Shown here: piece after piece, positions 25,901 through 38,275 of the stretch
Numbering within the stretch: position 1 is the stretch's first letter
Layout: each line of letters begins with the position of its first letter
From: Trichoplax sp. H2
Lineage: Eukaryota > Placozoa > Uniplacotomia > Trichoplacea
Direction of reading: 5' to 3'
NCBI GenBank assembly: GCA_003344405.1
Contig: NOWV01000045.1
Coordinates: 372,001-436,000 of the forward strand
DNA length: 64,000 nucleotides
Program-made: the position numbers and the translations under genes
The notes under the pieces: model-generated
The model's input: only the letters and a program-made list of their open reading frames with translations
What the model was told of the DNA's origin: nothing
Database searches by the model: none

Positions 25901-26576
25901 AATTCGAGCACCTAAAAAGTAAAATAATTTAGAGTGTATGAAAATTTGAATAATTTTAAGACAGTAGGATATTATTGCATAATTTCTTTAGTCGGCGCTT
26001 TTGTCTACATTATCTTCACCAGTATTTTTCTAAGTTCAATCATTTTACTTCATTTAATTAATTTCAATTACTATTTGTGGCGTCTTATTACTTTCTAATT
26101 AAACTATCCAACAACCGTGGATGAACTCATTTGGATTTTTTTCTACATTTTAATTATCTATCCTCACAATCTTCCATTTCACCGTGTATATACTCCTGAT
26201 AGAGTTCAAAGAGTTTCAGTTGAATAATAGCGAAAACTTCCAACACTATCCTACAGTATAATATAGAAAATACCCGAATTAACATTATTTACAAGAACTG
26301 ATGATAGAAAACTAGTGTTTCTACAAAAATAAGGATAGAAAAAAGACTGAAACTTTGTCACTTAATTAGCAGTAATAACTGCTCTTAATTACAAGCCATC
26401 AACTACCAACCTGTTGATTATCCTATTTTTTATTTTATCTAGCGCTATTATATATCTTCAAAAGCTTATATCCTGTAACATCGCCAATCTGAAACCGTTT
26501 CATCAGAGATTTGACATCATTACAATTGCAATTTAAGACATTTAAGTCTGTGAATACACGACTACACTCTAACATA
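19901..26576. other. Gene-poor AT-rich stretch
   Basis: I find no exon chain or RNA gene that I can support. The open frames are short (up to 81 codons, e.g. 24914-25159 plus and 21408-21772 minus) and have no recognisable domain. The last part (about 25660-25870) is pyrimidine-rich and leads into the SLC43-like gene, so it may include that gene's promoter or 5' UTR. Confidence 0.45.
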
Positions 26577-29500
26577 ATGAACAAGTTTTTTACTAAATTG
26601 TTTACATTCAAATGGCTAGAAGATAGTTTAGTCGACGTTGTCAAATGGCGCTATGCGCTAGTGGCGATGGGAGTTTTGGAAGCTCTTTTATTTTGTGGAA
26701 TAACTTTTGGTTGGGCAAATTTAGTTTATGTCCTCAAAGCAGAAGGATTTTGGATTGAACTGTGCCCTGAACTCAACGTTACTTTCCATGCTCATGAAAT
26801 GATCAGTTCAAATATCACTTGCCTTCCACAAAGTGAAATACTGCAAGCTGTTTTTACTGTATCGGTCTTTGTCCCGAACGCTGTCTTGGTGATCATTGGC
26901 TTTTCTATAGATCGATTTGGTCCACGTAATATGCGCTTTATTGCGAGGTAATAATGAATGTTCATGATATTTATTCATGATAGATACGCTATTTTGCTGT
27001 CTTACCTCGGCTATATTTTAGTTGTAATTCAGAGATTATAACGACAACATTTAACAAGTAGTTGTCAGACAATCTCTAAGCTTATTATTATAATTTTAAT
27101 ATCCCGCTACGATGTTTTTTGTATGTAACATTTTATATATGTGCCATTTTAAGGTCAATTATATTTATTGTAATACCACATAGCTGGAAATTATCTATAT
27201 CATTCACGTAATCTAATGGTCGCTATTTTTTATTGCAACGTCCCATCCGCAGTAAACATTTGAGTTAAATAGTACTTATTGAAGCCTCAATTATGCTATC
27301 TAGTCCTGGCCTCTAGAGAAGTTTATCGTTAAGTAGATCTATTCGAACAGTCACATAATTGTATTTATACTACAAAATCATTCACTGAAATCGGCTTCTA
27401 CGTATCATAATAAATAAATTACCAATCCTAAGTTGGCAGCGCTACATAATATCACTAGCTTTCCGACTAAACGGATTCCAATTTAATTTAAAATTAATAG
27501 AGCCAAATGATGAAACGGTGGCACAGATAATACCTTGAGCTATTTTCTCCTTAAGACCCTCCCAATTACCTAGCAGACAATAGTTACTAACCTATAATGC
27601 GTCTTAGTTGTGTCTATGAATTATTTCTATTCCCCACATCTGTCAAAACAATATAGTATTATTATTGTAACATAGCGAAAATTGAAATCGATATTTTTTA
27701 TATTATCACAAAGATCTCACTTTACTAGTGTAAAACGCCAATTCTCATAAACTGTTAATAATGGACGGCTACATTATATCTGCCTAGCAAATGTTTGCTT
27801 CTTATTAGTGCTACTACTGGAGTACCTTCATATACTTTTTTGACACCTTTAATAATAAACATGTACACTGGAATCTCTAATCCGCGCACTAGAAAGAATA
27901 TTAATACAGTTTTTATGGCAAAGACTTTTCGGATTCAATCATACCGCTCACTTGCTATTAATTGCTACTTTTGGTTAATCATAACTTCTTACTCAATTTC
28001 TAAAATTTGTCTAATTTTACGCCAACATATAAATACATAAAAATAGGAGTACCTGTTCGGCAGTAGCGCCACTGTAGGCTATTCGCTATTGGTATCTTCT
28101 TCTGCTATTACTGATATCAACGTTTAACATAAAGCTCCTGTTTATAATTTGTTACAACATTTATAGTATAATTCTGTAATTATACCAATGAATTTTCAAT
28201 ATTAACTGTATGGCTTATACTTATTTCAGCTATTTTATGCAGTTAAATTTAGAGCTTACTTTAATATGAAGACGTTCCTGTTTGCCGACAATTTAAATAA
28301 ATACTCACATCATATTCATCACCAACTTGCTATTGACTCAATGAAATCTGCACACTTTTTATTATAAAAATAATAACGATTTATACATGATAAAAATTAC
28401 CAAATATCCACTAACTCTAATTATGCAATGATTTCATATCCTCAATATTGTTTTCTTCTTATCTGATAGTATTCTATTGATGAGTTCCTTCCTTATGCTT
28501 GCGTTAGCAACTAGAGGTATGATATTAATATCATTTCTAAATTATTACAGTACTACTAGCCCTAAATCATACTGTGTATCCTAAGATACCTTTATTTAAT
28601 CTTGGATATCGTTCATTCTCCTTTTACTCTGTAATATAGATTCTCCGTCACTATTATTTCCTGCACTATCTTTATGCAGTACAGCTGGTATGTACTTCCT
28701 TCTATCTCTGTTTCAGGTAAGGCATAGCTGATTTATCTTACTGTAGTAATCCTTACTACATACAGGCAATAAATTACTGTATTAGTTAGCAATACTTCAT
28801 CTCATATTGTACGAATATTAATATTATAGACGTGATATCACAGTTATATCTGTAGCTTCTATAAAGATGGTGATGGTAAAAAGTCAGTTCTTCAATAACT
28901 AACAGATAGTTCGTAAAATGGTTTTTTAATTCAGTAATTTCATGTCGAAGTCTGATGACTATAATTTTATCTCTCGTGAATACTGATGTTTATTTTAATG
29001 TAGTATCATATTATGATAATATGTATAAGTACATATGTTAATAAAAAGCAATGTTATGATCCGTACACTGAATTTGCTTTAACTAGCTTATTATAGCAAA
29101 TTAACATCGAAGTCCAATAACTGTAATTTTATATCGAATGTAATGTTTCTAAGCTTATTTCGTCAATCTGCTGTATCGGCCTGAAACTGTAAATCATAGC
29201 ACAGCATTAATGCTTTTATACTAATAGATTTTATATCTGCTTTTCTTATTAAGATTGGCAATCTGTTCAAGACGAAAAGATCTACGGTTATTAGTATCAT
29301 TAATGGGAGTTTTGATGCATCTGCAGCTATCTTTCTATTCTTTCAGGTAGGATACTACACTTTACTAATATCGTTGAAGCTATAACTAGGTGATGATTTC
29401 TACGCTTCTTTTCTAGCTTAACTCAATCTAAACAGATAGTTGACATCAATTATATATATATATATATTGATAGAGCTCATCATTAAAATATAGCCAAATA

Positions 29501-32500
29501 ATGATTATTTTCATTTTTAATTTAAAAAATGAAACAATTTAGCTCATTTATGATGTTGGCATAAGCAGAAGTACTCTATTCTTGATTTGGACTGCCTTGT
29601 CTTTTATTACAGTGATTAATACAATAGTCTTTATTCCAGCAAAACCTATTTTACCACCTGATGCAGAATATAACAGTATTACTAGTGGTATCCTTGGTAA
29701 TTATTATTATATCTTTCATGCACTGGAGGTTGTTAATGTTAGCTTATTGGGAATCCATTCTAAAACAATCAATCACATGAACAAACCTAGTCAAAACGTC
29801 AGCAGACGCAGCAGACTTTTTGATTCCGTTTCCGTCAGTTATGATATGACCGAATACTTTAAAGAGGATCTTGCAGATAGTGATCAAATCAAACGCAGTT
29901 GTAGCTATTTAAGCGTATCGCATTCGATCAATTTGAGTGATAGCTACCCTCCTAGTGATATAGTTAAAGAGGATAGCGATCCTAGTATCATCAATTACGA
30001 AATTTTGGAACCTAAAAGTATCGATAATGAGACTATTATCAGGAGTAGTTATGCTCAAAGTATGAATTTACCAGTCATCAATATTCAGGATACAGATAAT
30101 ATGACGACTAAAGTTGGATTTGAAAATGAAAATCATCGAGATTTTGGTTCAAAGGATCAAAAGTTTAGTGACTTAAACGCACATCGACTGTCAAGAAGAA
30201 GTTTAAGCGTTGATGCTGATCCACTCTATTTAGTTAATCCTAAAGATGTACTGGCTAATTTACAAGGTCGTCAACAATCTACCGAGACAAACGATTTTGA
30301 AGTAGATTCTTTAGCAAGAGATGGCCGCGTAGCTCTACCTAACAGTGAATCTAACAATTGCTTTGAGTGTGAAGAAGAAAACAACGATGCAATATCAATC
30401 CATTCCTTGACCATCGATCCATTTGAACGCCAACCTACCAGAGACAACGCTAATGATCAAAAAAGCTTACCAGCGTCACCAGCTGGCAGCAATGGCTCAG
30501 CAGCAAGTAGTGTATCCGCTTATAATTTAAATGCTCTATTCTTTGAGGATAATTTTACAGATTATACTATCCAAGAATCCCATCCAACAAACGATCTAAA
30601 TGTACAAGCTCAAAACTATACGGCACCCTTACAAAGTGTTAGTGTGACTATTACTAATGCTGAAGATGGAAATATAGCTAATGCCGATGATAGCGGCGAT
30701 GAGAAGAGCGATAATGGATCTGTTTCATCGGTTGTCCTTGCTAACAAATTCTTTAAAGAGCAACTCAATCATAATAATAATCGATCCAGTGTCTCGAACG
30801 GTGCTAGTAATACAGGATATCGAAGTTGTCCACAGTCGCCAACAGGAAGTGTTGTTTCAAATGGTAGCACTATATCTGCTTATAACTTAAATGCATTACT
30901 ATTCGGTAGCAACAAGGCAAATAAAAAAAGCAAAAGAATGACTGTAGATGATGGAGCATTACTAAAATCGACATCGAAACATACTCAGACAACTTCTCAT
31001 GGAGGATTTCATAGCAAAATAAAAGCAAAAAGTCAACCAGCGTCTCCGGTTGGAAGTAACAGTTCTGCCTGTAGCAGTATTTCGGCATATCATCTTAATT
31101 CGCTATTTGACAATGAAAAATTTCGCGAAAAATTCTCTAATACAGAAGTCGACAAGAGTGGTATTACAGAATGGATTACAAATCAAGAACAATATTTACC
31201 CTTACGCCAAAAACAATCAGATCCAAATGACAACACAACAGCAAATTCCGAGAACAAGGATATTGATAACCAAGCCATAAAAGCAAAAGATCTAAAGCAA
31301 GATTCAACCGATGAGAGTTATTGTCGAACTGAAGCTTGGCTATCGAATAACCAGCTTCAAGGGTTAGAAGATATTAATCAAACTAGTCAACAGACTGAAG
31401 TGGGATTAATCAATACTCATCAAAATAATGATAACCAAAAGGTGGTGGCTAAAATACAGGAAAATTATAACATGTCAGGTGATGGGATTTCAGAAGAAGA
31501 TCTAAAGAACTTGTCGTCACTGGCTAATAGTGATAGAGAGCTAAAATCTTCGCCTTTTACTCTTCGCAAAGCTACAATTTCTACCATCGCAGAAGAACAA
31601 GATTCCTATGCTATTCCTGATATTACTGTTACAAGAGCCAATAGCGAAGAAGATCTGAGGGTATGTATATAGCAAATTCGTTACTCTCGATGTATTGGGT
31701 TAATCTAATATTATTCAATCGCTTTTACCTCTTTAGACTGAATCTTGCCAGGAGAGTGATGACCAACATGGTGCAATTGGTCATAGAACTAGATCGAATA
31801 CCTTAGCGCAATTACTACGACAAGATAGTAAAGAATCAAGTCGACGACGCTCATATATTCCAACGCGAAGAGACAGTAATTTTGCCGCTAATGATGATAT
31901 CGAATTACCTCAGCTCAAATTACCTCGTTGCATGACAGACAGCAGGGCCAACTATTCTCGCTATAATATCTATTCTTTAGGAAACGCGTTTGCAGTTCCA
32001 GCTACTCATACAGCTAGATTAAAGACAATTTCTGAAGCTAATAGAAAAAGAGAGATGAGACAGCGTGCACGTAAATTTCGTAGCGATTCTGTTAAATCCA
32101 ATACAGATTCCAATCATAACCCCAAGCTGCAACGAGAGGTATCTCGCAAGAAGAGATCTATTCGGCGAATACGTAGTGATAGCAGTTTATCAGTTAAAAG
32201 TGATTATATGCTCAACTGGAAGGCGGCTATAAGATCGCCTTTATTTATCTGCCATTGCCTGTATCTTGGTCTCATTCAGCTACGTCTTGTTTTCTTTATT
32301 GGATCACTTTATTCATTTTTAGATTATTTAACCGATAGTCAGCCAGATGTAGGTAAGTTAAGATTTCCACTTCCTTTTAATGATCAAAGTATGCCATCTT
32401 TGAAATACGTAGACATTATGTTCCCTAATTTTGGGGGATATTTAAAATTACGTACAAGTAGGATCTTAGTCTCATTTTACTAGTAGAAAGAATTAGCCAA

Positions 32501-34527
32501 CCCCTTAGGATATACTCAATTGATATTATGTTAAATTATATACCATATTCAGAGATTATGAAATAAAATTATGACTAACGTAAGATTATTAAAATATGTC
32601 GTGCTCGAGCCATATTCGCTAGAATCATAAATTGTAAGAAGTTAACAACTAAATGGTATTATGAGACACTAAATTATATCGCAAGCAACAGTAAGTCTGC
32701 AAGTACCCATTCCTTAATAGAACACTATCTATAAATGAATATTTTAGTATTGATTACCAATGTAGTAATTTTACTACAAATATAAATTGACTATCCCAAT
32801 ATCTATCAGTAGGTATTATTAATACCCAGTTTTTCCCATTAAATTATTCCATTATAAATAACAATCTCATACCCTAAGACGTGCCGATTGGACATAGTTA
32901 AGTATTACAATACAAAACTGTTTCTAAACCGTATAGAAATATTAACTAATTGTTTCTAGGCAATATTGAAATCGTATAGAAATGATTACTCAATATTTCT
33001 AAAGATTATAAAGAAATAGCAAACATGTTGAGGCCTTTACATATATGTATTTATTACTAACATATGGATATGGAAGGAAAAAATTTTTTTTCTAATTATC
33101 AACCTTAAATATTGCAGTTACTGCCTACACAAACGCTTTCGGCTGGGTCCAAATGTTTGGTATGATTGCATCTATTGGCATTGGCTTACTTATGGATTTT
33201 AAGTTAAGTGAATCCAATCCAGTGGAAGTAGTTCAAATGACGTCGTCAGCAATCGCTTATTTTATTATAAATACTATGACTGTTTTATTTGGAATTGTCA
33301 CCGTTATTCCGGTCTTAGAACTTCAGGTAAATATGGATTAGACTTATATTTGATTCCTTTTTTTCTAAAATGAAGCAATAATTTTCCATTTAATTTCTTT
33401 TTCTGCATATTTTTATGTTGGAATAATATATCCGCGTATAGACTACCTTTTAATAATATTAAAAATAACTAATTATCAATGTTCAATTTTGCATTTTAAA
33501 ATTATAGTACATTTCATTTTTACTACACACTATCATCAGAGCGTTTATCTATTCGGCGAATTCTAGCTTTATCGCCATCGCGTAAGTTAAATGCAATCAT
33601 TCCATCTCTATTCTATCAATACATTAGCTTGTAATCTGATCAATAAATAATGATTAACTAAGTAATCACTAGCAGTAAATTTATAACAGAGTCTATTTGA
33701 ATGTTATAATCTAATTTATTATAAATGAATTTTTTGTATTTCAAATAGATTTCCAATTGAACATCACAGCACGCTTATTGGAGTCTCCTTATTTGTGGCT
33801 GCTCTCTTTAGCCTCTTACAGTTTCCTTTATTTATTCTAATCCGGGTAAACTTGGGAGGAGATCCTTTCTGGGTAAGTTAACCATTATTAGCTAATCAAA
33901 ATAAATCTAATTAATGAACATATCTTAATTAGACCAAATATCTGTATACTATGACGTAGTGGACACGTATAATGTGTCCATATGCTTCTGTTACATACAC
34001 CCTAAAGTGAGTAAGTAATCTTTGTAAAGACTATCGGATTCTTAACAAAATATAATTTCACGTATTCAGTGGTTTAACAAGCTTGGCTATACTATCAACT
34101 CATAAAGATAAAAGGATTTCATTCAATAAATTGAAACTTGTTATTTAGCAGAGTACTAGACCAAGAGATAAATTATATCGCACATATTAGATACAATATC
34201 TTTATGAAATTGGGAATAAGTTAGATGCTGTAGCCACATACTAGCTACGCTATTAGTATCATCAATAAATTTAAATCATAATATCGTGATATTCGATTAA
34301 ATTTAGACTAACTTTTCATATGGAATTTATTCTAGCCTCTAATTGTATCTACAATTATTATCTAGATCAACATTGCATTGTTTATTGTCAGTATCATTGC
34401 TTATGGTTATCCATTTCTAATATGGCATGAGAGCAAGAAATTGGAAGCAGCGATGACTGATACAGATGATGACGCTATATCTACAATTGAGTACAATCGA
34501 AGCGCTAGTACTGAGCCTATTGCATAG
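26577..34527 (+). CDS. SLC43: SLC43-like major-facilitator transporter with a giant central loop, 10 exons
   Basis: SLC43 members carry large neutral amino acids (LAT3, LAT4) or nucleobases (SLC43A3) across the plasma membrane. Exons: 26577-26947, 28470-28516, 28640-28716, 29254-29346, 29543-31660, 31737-32352, 33118-33326, 33508-33581, 33749-33872, 34366-34527 (3891 nt, 1296 aa, all phases agree). The N-terminal half matches the family: VLEALLFCGITFGWANL in TM1, the DRFGPRNMR loop motif, GMYFLLSLFQ, and NLFKTKRSTV followed by the TM6 region LIYDVGIS. The C-terminal half has RSPLFICH at TM7, WVQMFGMIASIGIG-LMD, the short TM exons, LLQFPLF and GGDPFW. Human members are about 490-570 aa. Here about 825 residues lie between TM6 and TM7 (roughly 235-1060), rich in Ser, Asn and acidic residues, with a three-fold repeat. 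Two RSDS basic clusters precede TM7. The start is the only ATG at the head of the open frame. Substrate is not predictable from sequence. Confidence 0.92.
29446..29470. repeat. TA microsatellite in an SLC43-like intron
   Basis: About nine TA dinucleotides are flanked by ATCAAT on the left and ATTGAT on the right, making the whole tract close to self-complementary. It lies in the intron 29347-29542. Confidence 0.8.
30473..31111 (+). repeat. Three in-frame copies of a ~24-residue protein motif in the SLC43-like loop
   Basis: Copies at 30473-30547, 30833-30907 and 31040-31111 encode SP(A/T/V)GS, a short Ser/Gly/Asn spacer, then S(V/I)SAY(N/H)LN(A/S)L(F/L)(F/D). Each begins with a Ser-Pro. The codons differ between copies at many silent sites while the residues are kept. 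A possible fourth, degenerate copy (SVSSVVLANKFF) lies at about 30719-30754. Confidence 0.9.
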
Positions 34528-37500
34528 TCTTTCTGTATACTGTAGATATCCTACTAAATGCTCTAATTGTATTTTCAATAATCTTGAATTTGATGGCCGA
34601 AATATGTTCACACTTTCCAGAATAAGCTTTCTTTTTATTTTAAATTTAAATAATATCTAACATGTATATTGTTATATTAAACAATCCTAATATCAAGGGA
34701 ATAGATTGCATATAAATTTTTCAGTATTAAATGATCAAATTATATTGTTGTCCGAACATCATATTATGCGATCCTATATTTTCTTTCGTCATACCTATAT
34801 AACAATTAATGATGATCTCTAAGAAGATATCATAAACTACTGTAACTTAAAGTCATCCGTAAATTTTATTCTAATGAAGTATAAGAAAGTGTATGGTAAC
34901 ATAGAGATATATGCTAACACCATCGAAGACTTCATAATTGATTAATGGAGTTTTTAAATTATATAAAAGTGCCGTATTTAATACATCATTGTAAGGCAAT
35001 CTATAGCTTGTGATAACTAAATTACTTTTGGTACTTGTAAGCTTTAAAATGTAAGATTTAAAGCCTGTGAAAATTTTGTTCTAGTAAGTTTAATCCATGA
35101 TCATGGTGTTTATCTCTTTCTTATATCAACTACTATTACAGCCCCAAAATTACATGACATAATGTATTTTATCCTATTATAAGCTTAATCTTATACTGCT
35201 ATGTTGTTTAATGATTTTATGTTCTTATTATAGTGTCATTAATTCATTATGATGAATAAAGGAGCTAAAAGATAAATTTTGCTACTTAAATTACAACTTT
35301 AATGCAAGAATCGATTTGGTAAAGTGTTAGCCAAGTCTATCAACATATTTAGATTGTTCTAAAATTATTTGACCGTATGTTGTTGCGATATTCTTATTAC
35401 TTAGAAACGCCAGGTAAACTAGATAAATTCATAGTATATGATATTAAGTATCATAAGCTTTACCATCTACTTGCAGAGTTACATTACAGCTAAGCGTGGG
35501 GATAATTAATATTTTATTTATCGCTAATTACCGCAGTCTTTAATTTCTAACATATCAATATATTACTATTGTCGCTAGAAGGAGCTAGAGAATACCGTAA
35601 CTTGACTTTCACCTATTTCATGCTCGACGGTAACTAAATAAGCTAATAATGTTTACAATACGACAGGTAGAGTCAATAAGCGTACGTGATAATTTACAAG
35701 TGTGAAGATGTGGAAATGTACTGGATTTGTCCATCCCTGATTTTCTAGTGATCGGAAGTTAAGAGTATTTACCGTGATGTATAGTATATTGATGATTTGT
35801 AATTCTCAGAGCATTATTTTCATTACATAGCAAATATACAATTTCTCATCAAATAGCACAATTACTCAATTCGTATTTATAAAGTGTAGTTAAAAATGTA
35901 CTCAACTTATTTCGCCTTAATTCTTCCAGATTTAAGAATAATCCGTAAACTAGAAATAAGCTAACTATTGATTGATGAACGAACTAACGCAATCTATATC
36001 AAGTACATATGCATCCAGTTAAAGGAGTAGGTAGTATATAAAAATGATACATACTGCATACATTAGCTCAGACTGTAGTAAAGTTATGGAAATTGGAAAT
36101 GATGTGGGAATGCTCATTCATGTCTTCAATTATTTATTATTGTAAGAATAAACTCTGTAACTTTGTCTATGAACGGATTCACACTAAATAGTTAATAACC
36201 TGTTACCTATTTTTGACTAGTTGCACCAGTGTATCACGATTTAGCGCTAACCTTATTATCACGTATACTTACTTTAATAAATTCAATGAACTAATATTAT
36301 GAGACGATTTTACTTTTACCTTAATTTCGAAATAGTAATAAAGTTCCATTTTTTCCCGGTAAAGTGCTATAGTTATTTAGTAATTTTATTATTATGTGTA
36401 TGTCGTATTTTATACTATTGCTATATTTTAGATGTGATCACTTCTCCGTATTTGATAGATTGGTCATATATTATATATTGTTGTTATTGTAGGTTTACTT
36501 CTTATAGTATACAATAACATTGATTTGTTAGTGTCATATTAGAATATGTTTTTATGATAATCATTGTTACTTGAGGGATCATCCACAAGATAGATCTTGG
36601 GCTTCATTATGAAATGGTCGTACTAAGTTATTAACCTTGTCTCTCATAGTAATCTGTAGGTACCTTAATCTGTTTACGCTAAACTTGTTTACTTGTCGAC
36701 AGGATAAGAGAGTGCTATATAAATGAGCGCATTTCTTACCCTAATAGTGATTTTCCCCCGCTGTTGCCTCTGACTATTGTCTATGTTGTTTAGATTTAAA
36801 TAAACGTAGTCGTTCAATTTCTTCTCGACCATGTTCTCTGAGGTTTACCCTTGTTACAAATACCGACGTTTTGTGACAGTGCCGTATGTCAATCAACATT
36901 ATCATGTGAATACATCCTACTGCGATTACAGTAAAGAATTTTGTATAGAGATGAAAATTGTTATGATATAATTATCACTAGGGTAATGACGATAATTATC
37001 CATGGGGATTCCTCTCCGGTACGACTATAATTTTTGAAGTTAAATGATAGAAGCAAGAGAGTTGTGATAGTTATAATGTTTGCTATCCGCGATAGAAATC
37101 TGTCTTAGATATTTATGCACCCAATAATTCTTAGAATGCTATAAAAATCAATCTTCCTTATAAAATGACGATAACTAAAAATTAATTTACTAGAGAATAG
37201 CTTTTCTAAAGTAATTACTATACTAACAAAGATTTACAGTAATAATAAGAACGTAATAATTACAAAACTTTACTCCTCTTTTCGGTGGGCCAGATGAAAA
37301 TTTCATGTATTCACAGACTTGATCAATAATGTTAATAGAAGAATTACTGTAATATGTCAAAGTTATTATTTCAGATAACTGTATCTCATTCGAAACCATA
37401 CATGATAAATGTAATCGTGAAACATGTTCAAGAACAATATTCACTTAAAACTCAATTGCAAATGATGCCCTGATGATTTCTTAATTGTGCTTGCTAAAGT

Positions 37501-38275
37501 AAAATAACAACTACACTTTGTAGCGATATCGTGGAGTTTTGTAGACATGTTCCGAAAAAATTGGCTTAAAGTTCTGAATAAAATAATTTGCAATTTCTTT
37601 TTCTGAGTATCAGATACCTATGATTTAGCAATTACATGATGATTCTTATAGCAATGGTAGAAAACGTCTAAATTTCAATATATCAAGCTTACTAACGAGG
37701 AAAATAACTTTCAATTTGGTTCCCCAATATTGAGTTTGATGAATTATTGAGGATTTAGGAATTTGAATTATTTCAAATTACAAGCTAAGACATAAAAATA
37801 AGCAATGGAAAAACAATTCAACTTTTCCCCTACTTATAATTATTGACCTTAGAATTGGATATTTAAATTATATACTCGTAATAGTTCTACGCATCTACAA
37901 GAAGAATTAAGAAAGATATTAAAATAGGAAAAATTAATTCAATTCCCAAATTAAATCACAAAACCCTGATGTTTACATTTACGCGTGCAAACTGTACAAA
38001 TAAATAAAATTCTTACTGCGACCTGTAATGACGGAGGAACAGTCTCCTGCTATTACTGTGGGTTAATTTACTTACCCAAAATTTGAATCAAGAAAATAGA
38101 GTAATTTTCTAATGTGATACACGAAGGTCTTTCCTAGAAATAGTACGAGTGCGCTATCTCATCCTATTAGCCACCTACCGTGCTACTACCATTAGCTGAA
38201 ATCATTACACGATCATATATAAAAAGGGAACAGCTTCTATTTGTTCAAGTCTGCTATCATTTTAGTACTTTAATA
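34528..38275. other. Intergenic AT-rich region
   Basis: The left end holds the 3' UTR of the SLC43-like gene. Nothing else is firmly supported apart from one possible minus-strand exon listed separately. The 72-codon frame at 36299-36517 is Tyr/Cys/Ile/Leu-rich and looks like translated AT-rich DNA. Confidence 0.45.
37274..37346 (-). CDS. Possible single exon of an unrecognised minus-strand gene
   Basis: A minus-strand frame of 24 complete codons is bounded by a good acceptor (TATTACAG before 37346) and a GTAAAG donor after 37274. It reads IIDQVCEYMKFSSGPPKRG, which has the look of real protein and not of translated AT-rich DNA. I found no neighbouring exon with a matching phase, so it may also be chance. 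Confidence 0.2.

Noticed and set aside
26511-26576. Upstream extension of the SLC43-like frame as an alternative N-terminus
   Set aside because: The extension begins with TTG and has no ATG before 26577. It also does not resemble the family N-terminus.
36299-36517. 72-codon frame with membrane-like composition
   Set aside because: Tyr/Cys/Ile/Leu richness is what translated AT-rich DNA gives. No signal of a real membrane protein family.
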